From the NCBI RefSeq assembly GCF_020873875.1, contig NZ_JAHWGU010000030.1, positions 46,272 to 110,271 of the forward strand: a stretch of DNA of 64,000 bases. Direction: 5' to 3'. This DNA comes from Actinoplanes sp. DH11 (GTDB lineage: Bacteria > Actinomycetota > Actinomycetes > Mycobacteriales > Micromonosporaceae). The notes under the pieces are model-generated. The model made no database searches, was not told the DNA's origin, and worked only from the letters and a program-made list of their open reading frames with translations. This document shows, one piece after another, positions 25,101-33,983 of this stretch. How positions within the stretch are numbered: the stretch's first letter is position 1; the number at the start of each line of letters is the position of its first letter. Position numbers and translations under genes: made by a program.

Positions 25101-25328
25101 TCAGGAAGCCGGCTCGGTCTCGTCCATGTGATCGGCCCGGTCGTCGATCTTCTTCGCTTCCGCGGTGACAGCGTCGGCCCGGGCGTGCAGCCGAGCCGTC
25201 GTCAGCAGGTCCGGCGACTCCTCCGCGCTGCGATGCATGCGGGCCTCCACCCGTTCCAGCCGTTCGGCGGTGTCGTGCATCGCGGCGGACGTGCGCTGAC
25301 GGGGAGTGAGCTCATCGTGGTCGGGCAC
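25101..25328 (-). CDS. Small hydrophilic helical protein, stress promoter
   Basis: A 75-residue, highly charged protein (ERLERVEARMHRSAEESPDL, ADAVTAEAKKIDDRADHMDE) predicted to be one long amphipathic or coiled-coil pair. No cysteine and no membrane segment. GTG 25328 is only 10 bases after a GGGTAA -10 element, so the message would be almost leaderless and no ribosome binding site is expected. The promoter type suggests it belongs to the regulon of a SigB/SigF-type factor. I do not recognise a named family. Confidence 0.65.
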   Translation of the reverse strand: MPDHDELTPRQRTSAAMHDTAERLERVEARMHRSAEESPDLLTTARLHARADAVTAEAKKIDDRADHMDETEPAS

Positions 25329-25338
25329 GACCAGGCTT

Positions 25339-25363
25339 TTACCCGCTGTGACGGATCATGAAC
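25339..25363 (-). promoter_or_regulatory. SigB/SigF-type promoter for the 75-residue protein
   Basis: On the minus strand, GTTC (25363-25360), a 15-base spacer and GGGTAA (25344-25339). The start codon is 10 bases beyond the -10 element. Same layout as the promoter at 58278-58302. It overlaps the 3' end of the STAS gene. Confidence 0.5.
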
Positions 25364-25760
25364 CCGCGTACAGCCGGTCCATGCCGAGGATCTCCAGGAC
25401 TCTGCGGACGGCCGGTTGCGGGTTCACCAGCCGCAGGTCGATGCGGCGATCGAGGGCGGTGCCGTAGGCCTCGTCGAGGACCGCGACCCCCGAGGAGTCG
25501 CAGAACGTCACGTCGGCGAAGTCCACCACGACGGTACGGGTACCGGCCCGCCCGGAGGCCGAACGCAACGCGGTGTGCAGGTCGTCCGCGGTGTCGAGGT
25601 CGATCTCCCCGGTAACGGTGACGCAGGTCGTGCCCGCCGGTCCGTGGTGCAGTCGAATGGTCAAAGGGTCCTGTTCCGGTGGCTGGTCAGAGCCGCCGAC
25701 TGTACCGGCTCGGCCGCCCCGTCCCCAGCCGCCGCCACCGATCTGGCCGGTCGGGGCCAA
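25356..25760 (-). CDS. STAS domain anti-sigma factor antagonist
   Basis: Up to 134 residues; the STAS domain occupies about the last 100 (LTIRLHHGPAGTTCVTVTGE, then VVVDFADVTFCDSSGVAVLD). The DSSG motif carries the serine that is phosphorylated by partner kinases in SpoIIAA/RsbV-like proteins. In its unphosphorylated form such a protein binds an anti-sigma factor and frees a sigma factor. No kinase gene is adjacent; the PP2C phosphatase at 45092-46330 could act on it. The start is uncertain: TTG 25760, or TTG 25664 with AGGA before it. Confidence 0.85.
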   Translation of the reverse strand: MAPTGQIGGGGWGRGGRAGTVGGSDQPPEQDPLTIRLHHGPAGTTCVTVTGEIDLDTADDLHTALRSASGRAGTRTVVVDFADVTFCDSSGVAVLDEAYGTALDRRIDLRLVNPQPAVRRVLEILGMDRLYAGS

Positions 25761-25808
25761 AGCCGCCCGGCCGGCCGCCGGCGAAGGCCCCCGCGGCGGC
25801 CTCGGCGA

Positions 25809-28238
25809 TCACCGGGGTGGCCGGTCACCCGGCGGCCGTGACGGCGGCGCGCCCGGAGCCCCCGGAGTCGCCGGTTCGCCGCCGCGGCCGCTGCTCACCT
25901 GGATGACGACGACGCCGTTCTTGACGGTGCGGCCGCTCGGGTCGGTGCCGGCCGCCGTTCCCGCCGGGCACGTCGAGTCGACCTCGCGGCCGATGTCCAC
26001 GGAGAAGCCGGCCCGTTCGAGACGGTTGCGGGCCCGGTTCAGCGGGTCGCACTCGACGTCGGGGATGGAGCGGCGGTCACCGTACGCGATCCGGCGGTTC
26101 TCGGGTCGTTTGAACTGGACCCGTTCCCGGCCGTCCATGTAGTCGGCGAGCGTCCGGTACACCGCCGGGTTGACCTGTTCGTGGCGGAGCCGGTCCCGGT
26201 GGTTCTGGTAGTCCGGGTTCACCAGGTAACCGGCCACCACCAGGCTGGTCGTCCCGGCGACCAGGGAGGCGGTCCGGTCCCGGTCGGTGGTGCCGGTCTT
26301 GCCGAAGACGGGGTGGCCGACCGCCCAGCGGGTGTCCCGGGCGGTGCTGCCGTTGCAGCGGCCCAGCAACGACGAGTCGCCGACCGGGCAGCGGGCCGCG
26401 TCGACGGCGGCACGGGCCACGTTCTCGTCGGTAGCGCGGATGCAATGCGAGCGGCCGACGTCGAGTTTCTGGCCCTCCCGGGTGATGATCTGCTCGATCG
26501 GGGTGGGCGGGCAGTGCATGCCGTCGGCGGCCAGGGTGGCGTAGGCGTTAGCCATGTCCAGCGGGGTGGTCGCGGAGACGCCCAGGGTGAAGGCGCCCCA
26601 CTGGTGCGCGTTGCCGGGCTTGGCGAGTTCGGCGTCCGAGGAGTCCCGGAACTGGATGCCGAACCGTTTCGCGACGGCGACCACGTTCTCCGCGCCGACC
26701 CGTTCTTCCAGGGGTACGAAGTACGTGTTGATGGATCTGCCGAACCCGGTCCACATGTTGTAGACGCCTTCACCGCCGCCGCCGGAATTGCTCGGGCACC
26801 AATAGTGGGTGCCTTCGCAGGCGGACCGGTTCCCCCGGTCGATGATGTACTTCGACTGGTACCGCTTCTCGGCCTTGATCGTGTAGGCGAGCGGGTAGTT
26901 CTTCTCCAGCGCCGCGATCAGGGTGAAGATCTTCATGACCGAGCCGGCCTGATAGCCGGTGATGTCCCCACCGCCGGTGAGTAGCGGGTTCGTGGTGTTC
27001 GGGTACGAACCGCGGACGCCGTTGCGTGCCTTGCGCGGGTCGGAGGAGATCTTGTTCTGCGGTTTCTCCGGGTCGTCCAGCTTGTATTTGCGGTTCGCCG
27101 CGAGCAACCGCACCTTCCCGGTGCCGGGCTGGACCGCGGCCAGCAGCAGGGCGTTCTTGTTCTTCTCGGAGATGAGGTCGGAAATCCGCGAGCGGGCTTT
27201 CTGCTGCGCCTTGACATCCAGCGTGGTGGTGATCCGGTAACCACCGCTCTTCAGGCGACGCTCCCGATCGTACGGCGTGGGTCCGAACTCCTCCCGGCCC
27301 ATCCACCACCGGTAGAAATAGTCGCAGAAGAAGCCCCAGTTGTTCTTCGCCACCGAGACGCACCCGTTGCTGACCGGCCGCACCTCGCGCGGGATCGGCT
27401 CCTTGATCGCCTTGTCGGCCTGTGCCTGGGTGATGGCGCCCATCTCCACCATGCCGGGCAGCACGTAGGCGTTGCGCCGCTGCTCGATCTCCTCGTGACC
27501 CTCGGGGGTGGTCGGGTCGTAACCGGACGGTGCCCGCACGATGCCGGCGAGCATCGCGGCCTGGCCGAGGGTCAGGTCCTTGGGCCGTTTGTTGAAGTAG
27601 ACCCGGCTGGCCGCGAAGATCCCGTAGGTCTGCTTGCCGAACGGCACGATGTTGAGGTAGCGCTCGAGGATCTGGTCCTTGGTGAGCTGTTTCTCCAGCT
27701 CCAGCGCGTACTTCATTTCGGTGACCTTGCGTTTCGGCGTGTCCTTGGTGGCCTCGATGACGTCACTCGGGCTGGTCGCGGAATAGGCCAGCGACATCCG
27801 CACCCACTGCATCGTGATCGTCGAGGCGCCCTGTTTCGCGCCGCCCTGCTTGTTGTTGACGAGTGCCCGCGCCACGCCCCGCAGGTCGACGCCGTTGTGC
27901 CGGTAGAACTCGCGGTCCTCGGCCGCCACCATCGCGTCGCGCATGAACGTGGAGATGTCGTTGAGCGGCACGTCGCTGCGGAACTCGTCGTAGAACTGGG
28001 TGAGCTGGGTCTTGTTGTCGGCCGCGTAGACCCGGGAGATCTGCGGCGACTTGAACGCCTTGAGCTCACTGGGCAGGCTGGCGAACGCGGACTCCCCGGC
28101 GCGCAGGGTGAGCCCCGACATCGCGGCGAACGGGAACGCGGCAGCCGCCACGACCACGCCGGTGATCAGGCCGCAGACCAGCAGGACGAAGCCGTTGGCG
28201 AAGACGTTGTGATCCCGCCGGCGGATCCAGGAGCTCAC
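25809..28238 (-). CDS. Class A penicillin-binding protein with PASTA domain
   Basis: An 809-residue bifunctional cell wall enzyme. A short cytoplasmic segment is followed by a membrane anchor (~15-40). The glycosyltransferase (GT51) domain spans ~75-260 with catalytic Glu107 in AAEDREFYRHNGVD. The transpeptidase domain has SVMK (Ser433), SIN (502-504) and KTGT (647-650), all intact. A PASTA domain near 705-765 (RARNRLERAGFSVDIGREVD) and a Pro/Gly-rich tail end the protein. It polymerises and cross-links peptidoglycan outside the membrane. GTG 28238 follows GGTGGTGG. Divergent from the LacI gene. Confidence 0.95.
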   Translation of the reverse strand: MSSWIRRRDHNVFANGFVLLVCGLITGVVVAAAAFPFAAMSGLTLRAGESAFASLPSELKAFKSPQISRVYAADNKTQLTQFYDEFRSDVPLNDISTFMRDAMVAAEDREFYRHNGVDLRGVARALVNNKQGGAKQGASTITMQWVRMSLAYSATSPSDVIEATKDTPKRKVTEMKYALELEKQLTKDQILERYLNIVPFGKQTYGIFAASRVYFNKRPKDLTLGQAAMLAGIVRAPSGYDPTTPEGHEEIEQRRNAYVLPGMVEMGAITQAQADKAIKEPIPREVRPVSNGCVSVAKNNWGFFCDYFYRWWMGREEFGPTPYDRERRLKSGGYRITTTLDVKAQQKARSRISDLISEKNKNALLLAAVQPGTGKVRLLAANRKYKLDDPEKPQNKISSDPRKARNGVRGSYPNTTNPLLTGGGDITGYQAGSVMKIFTLIAALEKNYPLAYTIKAEKRYQSKYIIDRGNRSACEGTHYWCPSNSGGGGEGVYNMWTGFGRSINTYFVPLEERVGAENVVAVAKRFGIQFRDSSDAELAKPGNAHQWGAFTLGVSATTPLDMANAYATLAADGMHCPPTPIEQIITREGQKLDVGRSHCIRATDENVARAAVDAARCPVGDSSLLGRCNGSTARDTRWAVGHPVFGKTGTTDRDRTASLVAGTTSLVVAGYLVNPDYQNHRDRLRHEQVNPAVYRTLADYMDGRERVQFKRPENRRIAYGDRRSIPDVECDPLNRARNRLERAGFSVDIGREVDSTCPAGTAAGTDPSGRTVKNGVVVIQVSSGRGGEPATPGAPGAPPSRPPGDRPPR

Positions 28239-28317
28239 CGAACCACCACCTGTGCTGGGGAACGATCCACGTCTATAACACCGCACCGTGTCAAGAGGGC
28301 GGGCCGGCGGGGATTGC

Positions 28318-28325
28318 CAACGTTG
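28318..28325. promoter_or_regulatory. LacI-type operator upstream of its own regulator gene
   Basis: The palindrome CAACGTTG sits within gccaacgttgtata, 13 bases before the GTG of the LacI gene. The same 11-base string ccaacgttgta recurs before the GH51 gene. A central CG in an even palindrome is typical of LacI-family sites. This suggests autoregulation. Confidence 0.55.
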
Positions 28326-28337
28326 TATAGTTCGGGC

Positions 28338-29348
28338 GTGCCGCCGGGCCTGAAGGATGTCGCCGCGCGGGCGGGTGTGTCGATCAAGACGGTCTCCAAC
28401 GTGGTGAACGGTTACGTCCACGTCGCCCCGGACACCCGCGCCCGGGTGCAGGCGGCCATCGACGCGCTGGGCTACGTGCCGAACGTCGCGGCCCGTCAGT
28501 TGCGCAGCAAGCGGTCCGGAGTGATCGCGCTGGCCGTGCCGGAGCTGCAGTCGCCCTACTTCGCCGAGGTGGCGGGCCTGATCGTGCAGGCGGCCGAGCG
28601 GCGGTCGTGGACGGTGCTGATCGACCAGACCGACGGGCACGCCGAGCGGGAGCGCAACCTGGTGGCGGGGTTGCGCCGGCACGCCATCGACGGGTTGATC
28701 TTCAGTCCGCTGGCGCTGACCGGCGAGGAGCTGGCGCGCGGCGGCGAGACGCCGATGGTGCTGCTGGGGGAGCGGGTGTGGCACGGCCCCGCCGATCACG
28801 TGGCGATCGACAACACGGCCGCCGCGGCGGACGCCACCCGGCATCTGTGCGCGCTGGGCCGGCGCAATGTCGCGGCGATCGGCGCGCAGGACTTCGCGTC
28901 GGCGACGACCGCGCACCAGCGGCTGGCGGGTTACCGGGCCGCGCTCGACGAGGCTGGTCTGCCGTTCGATCCGCGGCTGGTGGCCCGGGTTGACCGGTTC
29001 CACCGGGCCGACGGCGCGGCCGCGATGGCCGCGCTGCTGGACCGTCCGCGCCGGCCGGACGCGGTGTTCTGCTTCAACGACCTGCTGGCGCTGGGTGCGA
29101 TCCGGACCCTGCTGGAGCGTGGTGTCCGGGTTCCGGAGGAGGTGGCCGTGATCGGGTTCGACGACATCGAGGACGGCCGGTTCAGCACGCCGACGCTGAG
29201 CACCGTCGCGCCGGACACGGCACGGATCGCCCATCTGGCGGTCGACCTGCTGGCGGAGCGGCTCGGCGGGGACGCGGTGGCGGCGACGCCGGCCCGGGAG
29301 GTGCGGGTCCAGCACCGGCTCGTGGCCCGGGAGAGCACCGCTCGCTGA
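28338..29348 (+). CDS. LacI-family regulator of the arabinoside locus
   Basis: A 336-residue repressor. The N-terminal helix-turn-helix and hinge are complete (LKDVAARAGVSIKTVSNVVN, then ALGYVPNVAARQLRSKRSG). Residues ~60-335 form the periplasmic-binding-protein-like sensor domain (VFCFNDLLALGAIRTLLERG, VAVIGFDDIEDGRFSTPTLS). It most likely binds arabinose or an arabino-oligosaccharide and releases the operators at 28318 and 29388. GTG 28338 begins the protein directly with the DNA-binding domain. The GH51 gene starts 59 bases after its stop. Confidence 0.92.
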   Translation: MPPGLKDVAARAGVSIKTVSNVVNGYVHVAPDTRARVQAAIDALGYVPNVAARQLRSKRSGVIALAVPELQSPYFAEVAGLIVQAAERRSWTVLIDQTDGHAERERNLVAGLRRHAIDGLIFSPLALTGEELARGGETPMVLLGERVWHGPADHVAIDNTAAAADATRHLCALGRRNVAAIGAQDFASATTAHQRLAGYRAALDEAGLPFDPRLVARVDRFHRADGAAAMAALLDRPRRPDAVFCFNDLLALGAIRTLLERGVRVPEEVAVIGFDDIEDGRFSTPTLSTVAPDTARIAHLAVDLLAERLGGDAVAATPAREVRVQHRLVARESTAR

Positions 29349-29371
29349 TCATCGAAGCATTTAACCAGTTC

Positions 29372-29399
29372 TTTACAACGCGGCTTCCAACGTTGTAAA
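29372..29399. promoter_or_regulatory. Operator region of the arabinoside operon
   Basis: Contains CAACGTTG (29388-29395), identical to the site before the LacI gene, and a wider inverted repeat TTTACAACG (29372-29380) / CGTTGTAAA (29391-29399). It lies just before the GH51 start codon at 29408, where a bound repressor would block transcription or initiation. Confidence 0.6.
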
Positions 29400-29407
29400 A
29401 GTGACTC

Positions 29408-30895
29408 ATGACAGTGGCTCGGCTCACACTCGACCCATCGTTCACCGTCGGTCCGGTCGACCGCCGCCTCTTCGGCTCGTTCGTCGAGCACATGGGGCGC
29501 TGCGTCTACACCGGCGTCTTCGAGCCCGGGCACCCCGGCGCCGACGACGGCGGGCTGCGCACCGACGTGCTGGAGCTCGTCCGCGAGCTGGGGGTCACCA
29601 CGGTGCGCTACCCGGGCGGCAACTTCGTCTCGGGGTACCGGTGGGAGGACGGTGTCGGCCCGGTGGGTGACCGGCCGCGCCGGCTGGACCTGGCCTGGCG
29701 CTCGATCGAGAGCAACGCGTTCGGCCTCAACGAGTTCATGCGCTGGGCCGGTCTGGCCGGCGTGGAGCCGATGATGGCGGTGAACCTCGGCACCCGGGGC
29801 GTCGCCGAGGCGGCCGAGCTGGTGGAGTACTGCAATCTCGACACCGGCACCGCCGCCGCGGACCTGCGCCGCAAGCACGGCGTCGCCCGGCCGCACGACA
29901 TCCGGATGTGGTGCCTGGGCAACGAGATGGACGGTCCCTGGCAGATCGGCAACCTGACGGCCGAGGAGTACGGGCGGCTCGCCGCCCGCGCCGGGCACGC
30001 CATGCGGCGCGTCGACCCGGGTATCGAACTTGTGGCGTGCGGCAGCTCCGACGGGGACATGCCGACGTTCGCGGCGTGGGAGGCGACGGTCCTGGAGCAC
30101 GCCTACGACCAGGTCGACTACCTCTCGCTGCACTCCTACTACGACCCCGAGCGGTACGACGAGGCCAGCTTCCGCGCCTCCGCGGTGCACCTGGACGAGT
30201 TCGTCGACGCCGTGGTCGCCACCGCCGACTTCGTGCGCGCGAAACTGCGCCGCACCAAGAGGATCCGGCTCGCCCTCGACGAGTGGAACGTCTGGTACAA
30301 ATCGCGGCTCGTGGAGCCGGAGGACCGGGACATCGAGGACACCCCGGCGCTGATCGAGGACGAGTACACCGTCACCGACGCGATGGTCGTCGGCAACCTG
30401 CTGATCAGCATGCTGCGGCATGCCGACCGGCTCACTGTCGGCTGCCAGGCCCAACTGGTCAACATCATCGCCCCGATCCGTACGCTGCCCGGCGGTCCCG
30501 CCTGGCGGCAGACGATCTTCCATCCCTTCGCACACACCGCCCGGCTGGCCCGCGGCACCGTCCTGCTGCCCGCGATCACCGGGCCGGCCATGACCACCGG
30601 GCACTACGGCGAGGTCCCCGCGGTCGACGCCGTCGCCACCGTGGACGGCACCGCGTTGACCGTTTTCGCCGTGAACCGCGGCACCGAACCGATTCCCCTG
30701 CACATCGACCTGCGCGCGTTCCCCGGGCACCGTCCCGGCGAGCACCTCGTGCTGGCGGCGGACGACCACCGGCTGACGAACACCGCGGCGGACCCGCAGC
30801 GGGTCACGCCCGATGTCCGGCGCAGCAGCACCGAGGTCCTGTTGCCCCCGGTCTCCTGGCACGCGCTCAGCTTCACCATCGAGGAGAAACCGTGA
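29408..30895 (+). CDS. GH51 alpha-L-arabinofuranosidase
   Basis: A 495-residue enzyme with no signal peptide, so probably cytoplasmic. It has a family 51 barrel with acid/base Glu173 in LGNEMDGPWQ and nucleophile Glu292 in LALDEWNVWY. The N-terminal FGSFVEHMGRCVYTGVFEPG and VRYPGGNFVSGYRWEDG blocks and the C-terminal beta-domain are as in characterised members. It should release arabinofuranose from imported arabino-oligosaccharides. First gene of the operon; its TGA overlaps the GTG of the binding protein by 4 bases. Confidence 0.94.
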   Translation: MTVARLTLDPSFTVGPVDRRLFGSFVEHMGRCVYTGVFEPGHPGADDGGLRTDVLELVRELGVTTVRYPGGNFVSGYRWEDGVGPVGDRPRRLDLAWRSIESNAFGLNEFMRWAGLAGVEPMMAVNLGTRGVAEAAELVEYCNLDTGTAAADLRRKHGVARPHDIRMWCLGNEMDGPWQIGNLTAEEYGRLAARAGHAMRRVDPGIELVACGSSDGDMPTFAAWEATVLEHAYDQVDYLSLHSYYDPERYDEASFRASAVHLDEFVDAVVATADFVRAKLRRTKRIRLALDEWNVWYKSRLVEPEDRDIEDTPALIEDEYTVTDAMVVGNLLISMLRHADRLTVGCQAQLVNIIAPIRTLPGGPAWRQTIFHPFAHTARLARGTVLLPAITGPAMTTGHYGEVPAVDAVATVDGTALTVFAVNRGTEPIPLHIDLRAFPGHRPGEHLVLAADDHRLTNTAADPQRVTPDVRRSSTEVLLPPVSWHALSFTIEEKP

Positions 30896-32226
30896 ACGCA
30901 CATCTGACCCGCCGCGGCCTGCTCGGCCTCGGCGCCGGCGCCGGCGGTGCCGTGCTGCTCGGCGCCTGCGGTGACAGCGGGCCCAACGAGAAGGTCACCG
31001 GGGGCGGCCAGAACGCGGCGCCGGCGGCGACCGCCTACACCGGGCCGAACGTCACGCTCGCCTTCTGGAACGGGTTCACCGGCGGCGACGGCGCGTTCAT
31101 GAAGACGCTCGTCGAGCAGTTCAACGCCGAGCACCCGAACATCAAGGTGTCGATGAACGTCTACCAGTGGGTCGACTACTACCAGAAGGTCCCCGCCGCC
31201 GTCGCCAGCGGCAACGGCCCCGACCTGGGCATCATGCACGTGGACAGCGTCGCTACGAACGCCGCCCGCGGGGTGATCCTGCCGCTGGACGACCTGGCGA
31301 AGTCGCTGAACCTGACCGAGGCCGACTTCTCGCCGCCGGTGTGGCAGGCCGGCGTCTACAACGAGAAGCGGTACGGGGTGCCGCTCGACGTCCACCCGCT
31401 CGGCCTGTTCTACAACAAGGAGGTCATGGAGAAGGCCGGTCTCGACCCGGCGAAGCCGCCGGCCACCAACGACGAGTACATGGCCGCGCTCGACACGATG
31501 AAGTCCGCCGGCATCCAGGGCAGCTGGGCCACCCCTTTCCAGTTCACCGGCAGCATGTGGTTCCACAGCCTGCTCTGGCAGTTCGGCGGTGACCTGTTCG
31601 ATGCGGGCGCCCAGAAGGCGACGTTCGCCCAGGACCCGGGCGTGCAGGCGCTCACCTGGTACACCGACCTGGTCAAGAAGGGCTACAGCCCGCGCAACGT
31701 CGCGCAGGACGCCGACCTGGTGTCGCTGCGCAACGGCAAGAACGCGCTGAACTGGAACGGCATCTGGACGGTCAACACCCTCGCGCAGGACAAGAACCTG
31801 CAGTGGGGTGCGGCGCCGGTGCCGCAGATCGGCACCCAGAAGGCGGTGTGGGCGGGCTCGCACCAGTTCGTGCAGTTCAAGCAGCGCAGCCAGGACGACA
31901 ACAAGCTGACCGCCGGCAAGGTCTTCATCAACTGGATCAGCCAGAAGTCGCTGGAGTGGGCCAAGGGCGGGCAGGTGCCGGCGCGCAAGGACGTCCGGGA
32001 GAGCGCCGGGTTCAAGGCTCTGCCGGAGCAGGCGGCCCTGGCACAGCAGATCGACTACGTGCACTACCCGCCGTCGGTGCCGGGCATCGGGGACGCGCTG
32101 AACACCGTGGTCACCGCGGTCAACGAGTCGGTGCTGCTGCGCAAGGAGCCGGCCAAGGCGCTGTCCGACGCGGCGGCCAAGGCCGATCAGATCCTCGAGC
32201 AGAACCGCAAGAAGTACGGCGGCTGA
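30892..32226 (+). CDS. Arabino-oligosaccharide ABC importer binding lipoprotein
   Basis: A 444-residue solute-binding protein. The signal has twin arginines (LTRRGLLGLG) and a lipobox with Cys26 (LLGAC), so export by the Tat route is possible. The mature domain is of the CUT1 type (VTLAFWNGFTGGDGAFMKTL, YGVPLDVHPLGLFYNKEVME, NALNWNGIWTVNTLAQD). The ligand is inferred from the flanking GH51 and GH43 genes. Followed after 2 bases by the first permease gene. Confidence 0.92.
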   Translation: MNAHLTRRGLLGLGAGAGGAVLLGACGDSGPNEKVTGGGQNAAPAATAYTGPNVTLAFWNGFTGGDGAFMKTLVEQFNAEHPNIKVSMNVYQWVDYYQKVPAAVASGNGPDLGIMHVDSVATNAARGVILPLDDLAKSLNLTEADFSPPVWQAGVYNEKRYGVPLDVHPLGLFYNKEVMEKAGLDPAKPPATNDEYMAALDTMKSAGIQGSWATPFQFTGSMWFHSLLWQFGGDLFDAGAQKATFAQDPGVQALTWYTDLVKKGYSPRNVAQDADLVSLRNGKNALNWNGIWTVNTLAQDKNLQWGAAPVPQIGTQKAVWAGSHQFVQFKQRSQDDNKLTAGKVFINWISQKSLEWAKGGQVPARKDVRESAGFKALPEQAALAQQIDYVHYPPSVPGIGDALNTVVTAVNESVLLRKEPAKALSDAAAKADQILEQNRKKYGG

Positions 32227-32228
32227 CC

Positions 32229-33149
32229 ATGACCATGCTCCAGGAACGGGAGCAGACCGAGGGCGGGCAGGTGTCCCCGGGGATGCGGCGTAACGCGTCG
32301 TTCACCCCGTACCTCTTCCTGTTACCCTATTTCCTGCTCTTCGGCACGTTCATGCTGGCGCCGGCGGTCTACGGGCTGTGGATCAGCCTGCACGACTGGG
32401 ACTACCTGCTGCCCGGCAAGCCGTTCGTCGGGCTGGACAACTATCAGGCGTTGTTCGACCCGGCGTCGGCGGTCTACGACTTCTTCTGGCAGTCGATGCA
32501 GGCCACCGGCGTATTCACGGCCCTGAGCGTGCCGTTGCTGCTGGTGGCGCCGCTGGCCGTGGCGCTGCTGCTGAACCGCAGCTTCCCCGGCCGCACGTTC
32601 TTCCGGGCCACCTACTTCGCGCCGTACGTGCTCGGCGTGGCGGTCATCGGTGTGCTGTGGCGGTTCCTGCTCGACCCGAACCTGGGTGCGGTGAACGCGC
32701 TGCTCGGCGGCAGCACGCCGTGGACCACCGACCTGCCGTGGGCCTGGTTCTCCCTGGTCGGGGTCACCGTGTGGTGGACCCTGGGGTTCAACGCGGTGAT
32801 CTACCTGGCCGGGCTCCAGGACATCCCGCGCGAACTCTACGAGGCCGCCCGCATCGACGGCGGCGGCAAGTGGGCCGAGTTCCGGCACGTGACGCTGCCC
32901 GGGTTGCGGCCGGTGCTGCTCTTCGTCGTGATCAACACAGTGTTGCAGGCGGCCAACATGTTCGGTCAGTCCTATCTGATCACGCAGGGCGCGCCGGGTG
33001 TGGAGACCCGTACGGCGATCATGTATATCGCCCAGACCGGTCTGCGCGACTTCAAGATGGGCAGCGCGGCGGCGATGAGTTACCTGCTCACCCTGGCCCT
33101 GCTGGCGATCAGCCTGATCATTTTCCGCCTCTTCCGGACCAGGGATTGA
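32229..33149 (+). CDS. Arabinoside ABC importer permease (MalF type)
   Basis: A 306-residue permease with six probable membrane helices. The cytoplasmic EAA loop is clear (YEAARIDGGGKWAEFRHVTL). It would form the channel with the next gene's product. No ATPase gene is in the operon. Confidence 0.92.
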   Translation: MTMLQEREQTEGGQVSPGMRRNASFTPYLFLLPYFLLFGTFMLAPAVYGLWISLHDWDYLLPGKPFVGLDNYQALFDPASAVYDFFWQSMQATGVFTALSVPLLLVAPLAVALLLNRSFPGRTFFRATYFAPYVLGVAVIGVLWRFLLDPNLGAVNALLGGSTPWTTDLPWAWFSLVGVTVWWTLGFNAVIYLAGLQDIPRELYEAARIDGGGKWAEFRHVTLPGLRPVLLFVVINTVLQAANMFGQSYLITQGAPGVETRTAIMYIAQTGLRDFKMGSAAAMSYLLTLALLAISLIIFRLFRTRD

Positions 33150-33153
33150 TGCC

Positions 33154-33981
33154 ATGAGCCGCGTCCGAGGTATTGCCTGGTACACCGTCCTGCTCGGCCT
33201 CAGCCTGATCTTCATCGCCCCGCTGGTGTGGATGCTGCTCACGTCGATCAAGACACCGGGGGAGGCGACCCAGCTTCCGCCGACCGTGCTGCCGCAGGAC
33301 CCCACCACCGAGGCGTACGGCACGCTGTTCGAGACCGGCTCGCAGACCCCGGTGCTGCGCTGGTTCCTCAACAGCATGCTCGCCGCCACCGGGCAGGCCG
33401 TCCTGGTGCTGATCGTGGCGTCGATGGCCGCCTATCCGCTGGCCCGCATGCAGTTCCGGGGCAAGAATTTGTTCTTCGGCATGATCCTGGCGACCCTGTT
33501 CGTGCCGATCTTCACGCTGATCATCCCGAATTTCCTGATCATCGACCGGCTCGGCTGGCTGGACACCCTGTGGGCGCTGATCGTGCCCGGTGCGGCGAGC
33601 GCGTTCGGCGTGTTCTTCCTGCGCCAGTTCTTCGAGAGCCTGCCCCGGGAACTCGAGGAGGCCGCCGTGCTGGAGGGCGCCAACGCGTGGCAGGTCTTCA
33701 CCAAGGTGATCCTGCCGCTGTCCAAACCCGGACTCGCCACGCTGGCGCTGATCAGCTTCCTGTCCAACTGGAACGACTTCATCTGGCCGATCTACGTGCT
33801 GTTCAGCCCGGAGAGCTTCACGCTGCCGCCCGGCCTCGGCATCCTCCAGGGCGCATACACGATCAACTACCCGGTGGTGATGGCCGGTGCGGCGATCGCC
33901 AGCATCCCGGCGCTGCTGCTCTTCGTGCTGGCGCAGCGCTACATCATCGAAGGCGTCTCCCGTTCCGGTCTGAAGGGATGA
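33154..33981 (+). CDS. Arabinoside ABC importer permease (MalG type)
   Basis: A 275-residue permease with six helices, EAA loop EEAAVLEGANAWQVFTKVIL and a C-terminus (LFVLAQRYIIEGVSRSGLKG) typical of MalG-type subunits. It partners the preceding permease, 4 bases upstream. The stop overlaps an ATG belonging to the next frame; the GH43 gene probably starts 6 bases later. Confidence 0.92.
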   Translation: MSRVRGIAWYTVLLGLSLIFIAPLVWMLLTSIKTPGEATQLPPTVLPQDPTTEAYGTLFETGSQTPVLRWFLNSMLAATGQAVLVLIVASMAAYPLARMQFRGKNLFFGMILATLFVPIFTLIIPNFLIIDRLGWLDTLWALIVPGAASAFGVFFLRQFFESLPRELEEAAVLEGANAWQVFTKVILPLSKPGLATLALISFLSNWNDFIWPIYVLFSPESFTLPPGLGILQGAYTINYPVVMAGAAIASIPALLLFVLAQRYIIEGVSRSGLKG

Positions 33982-33983
33982 CC

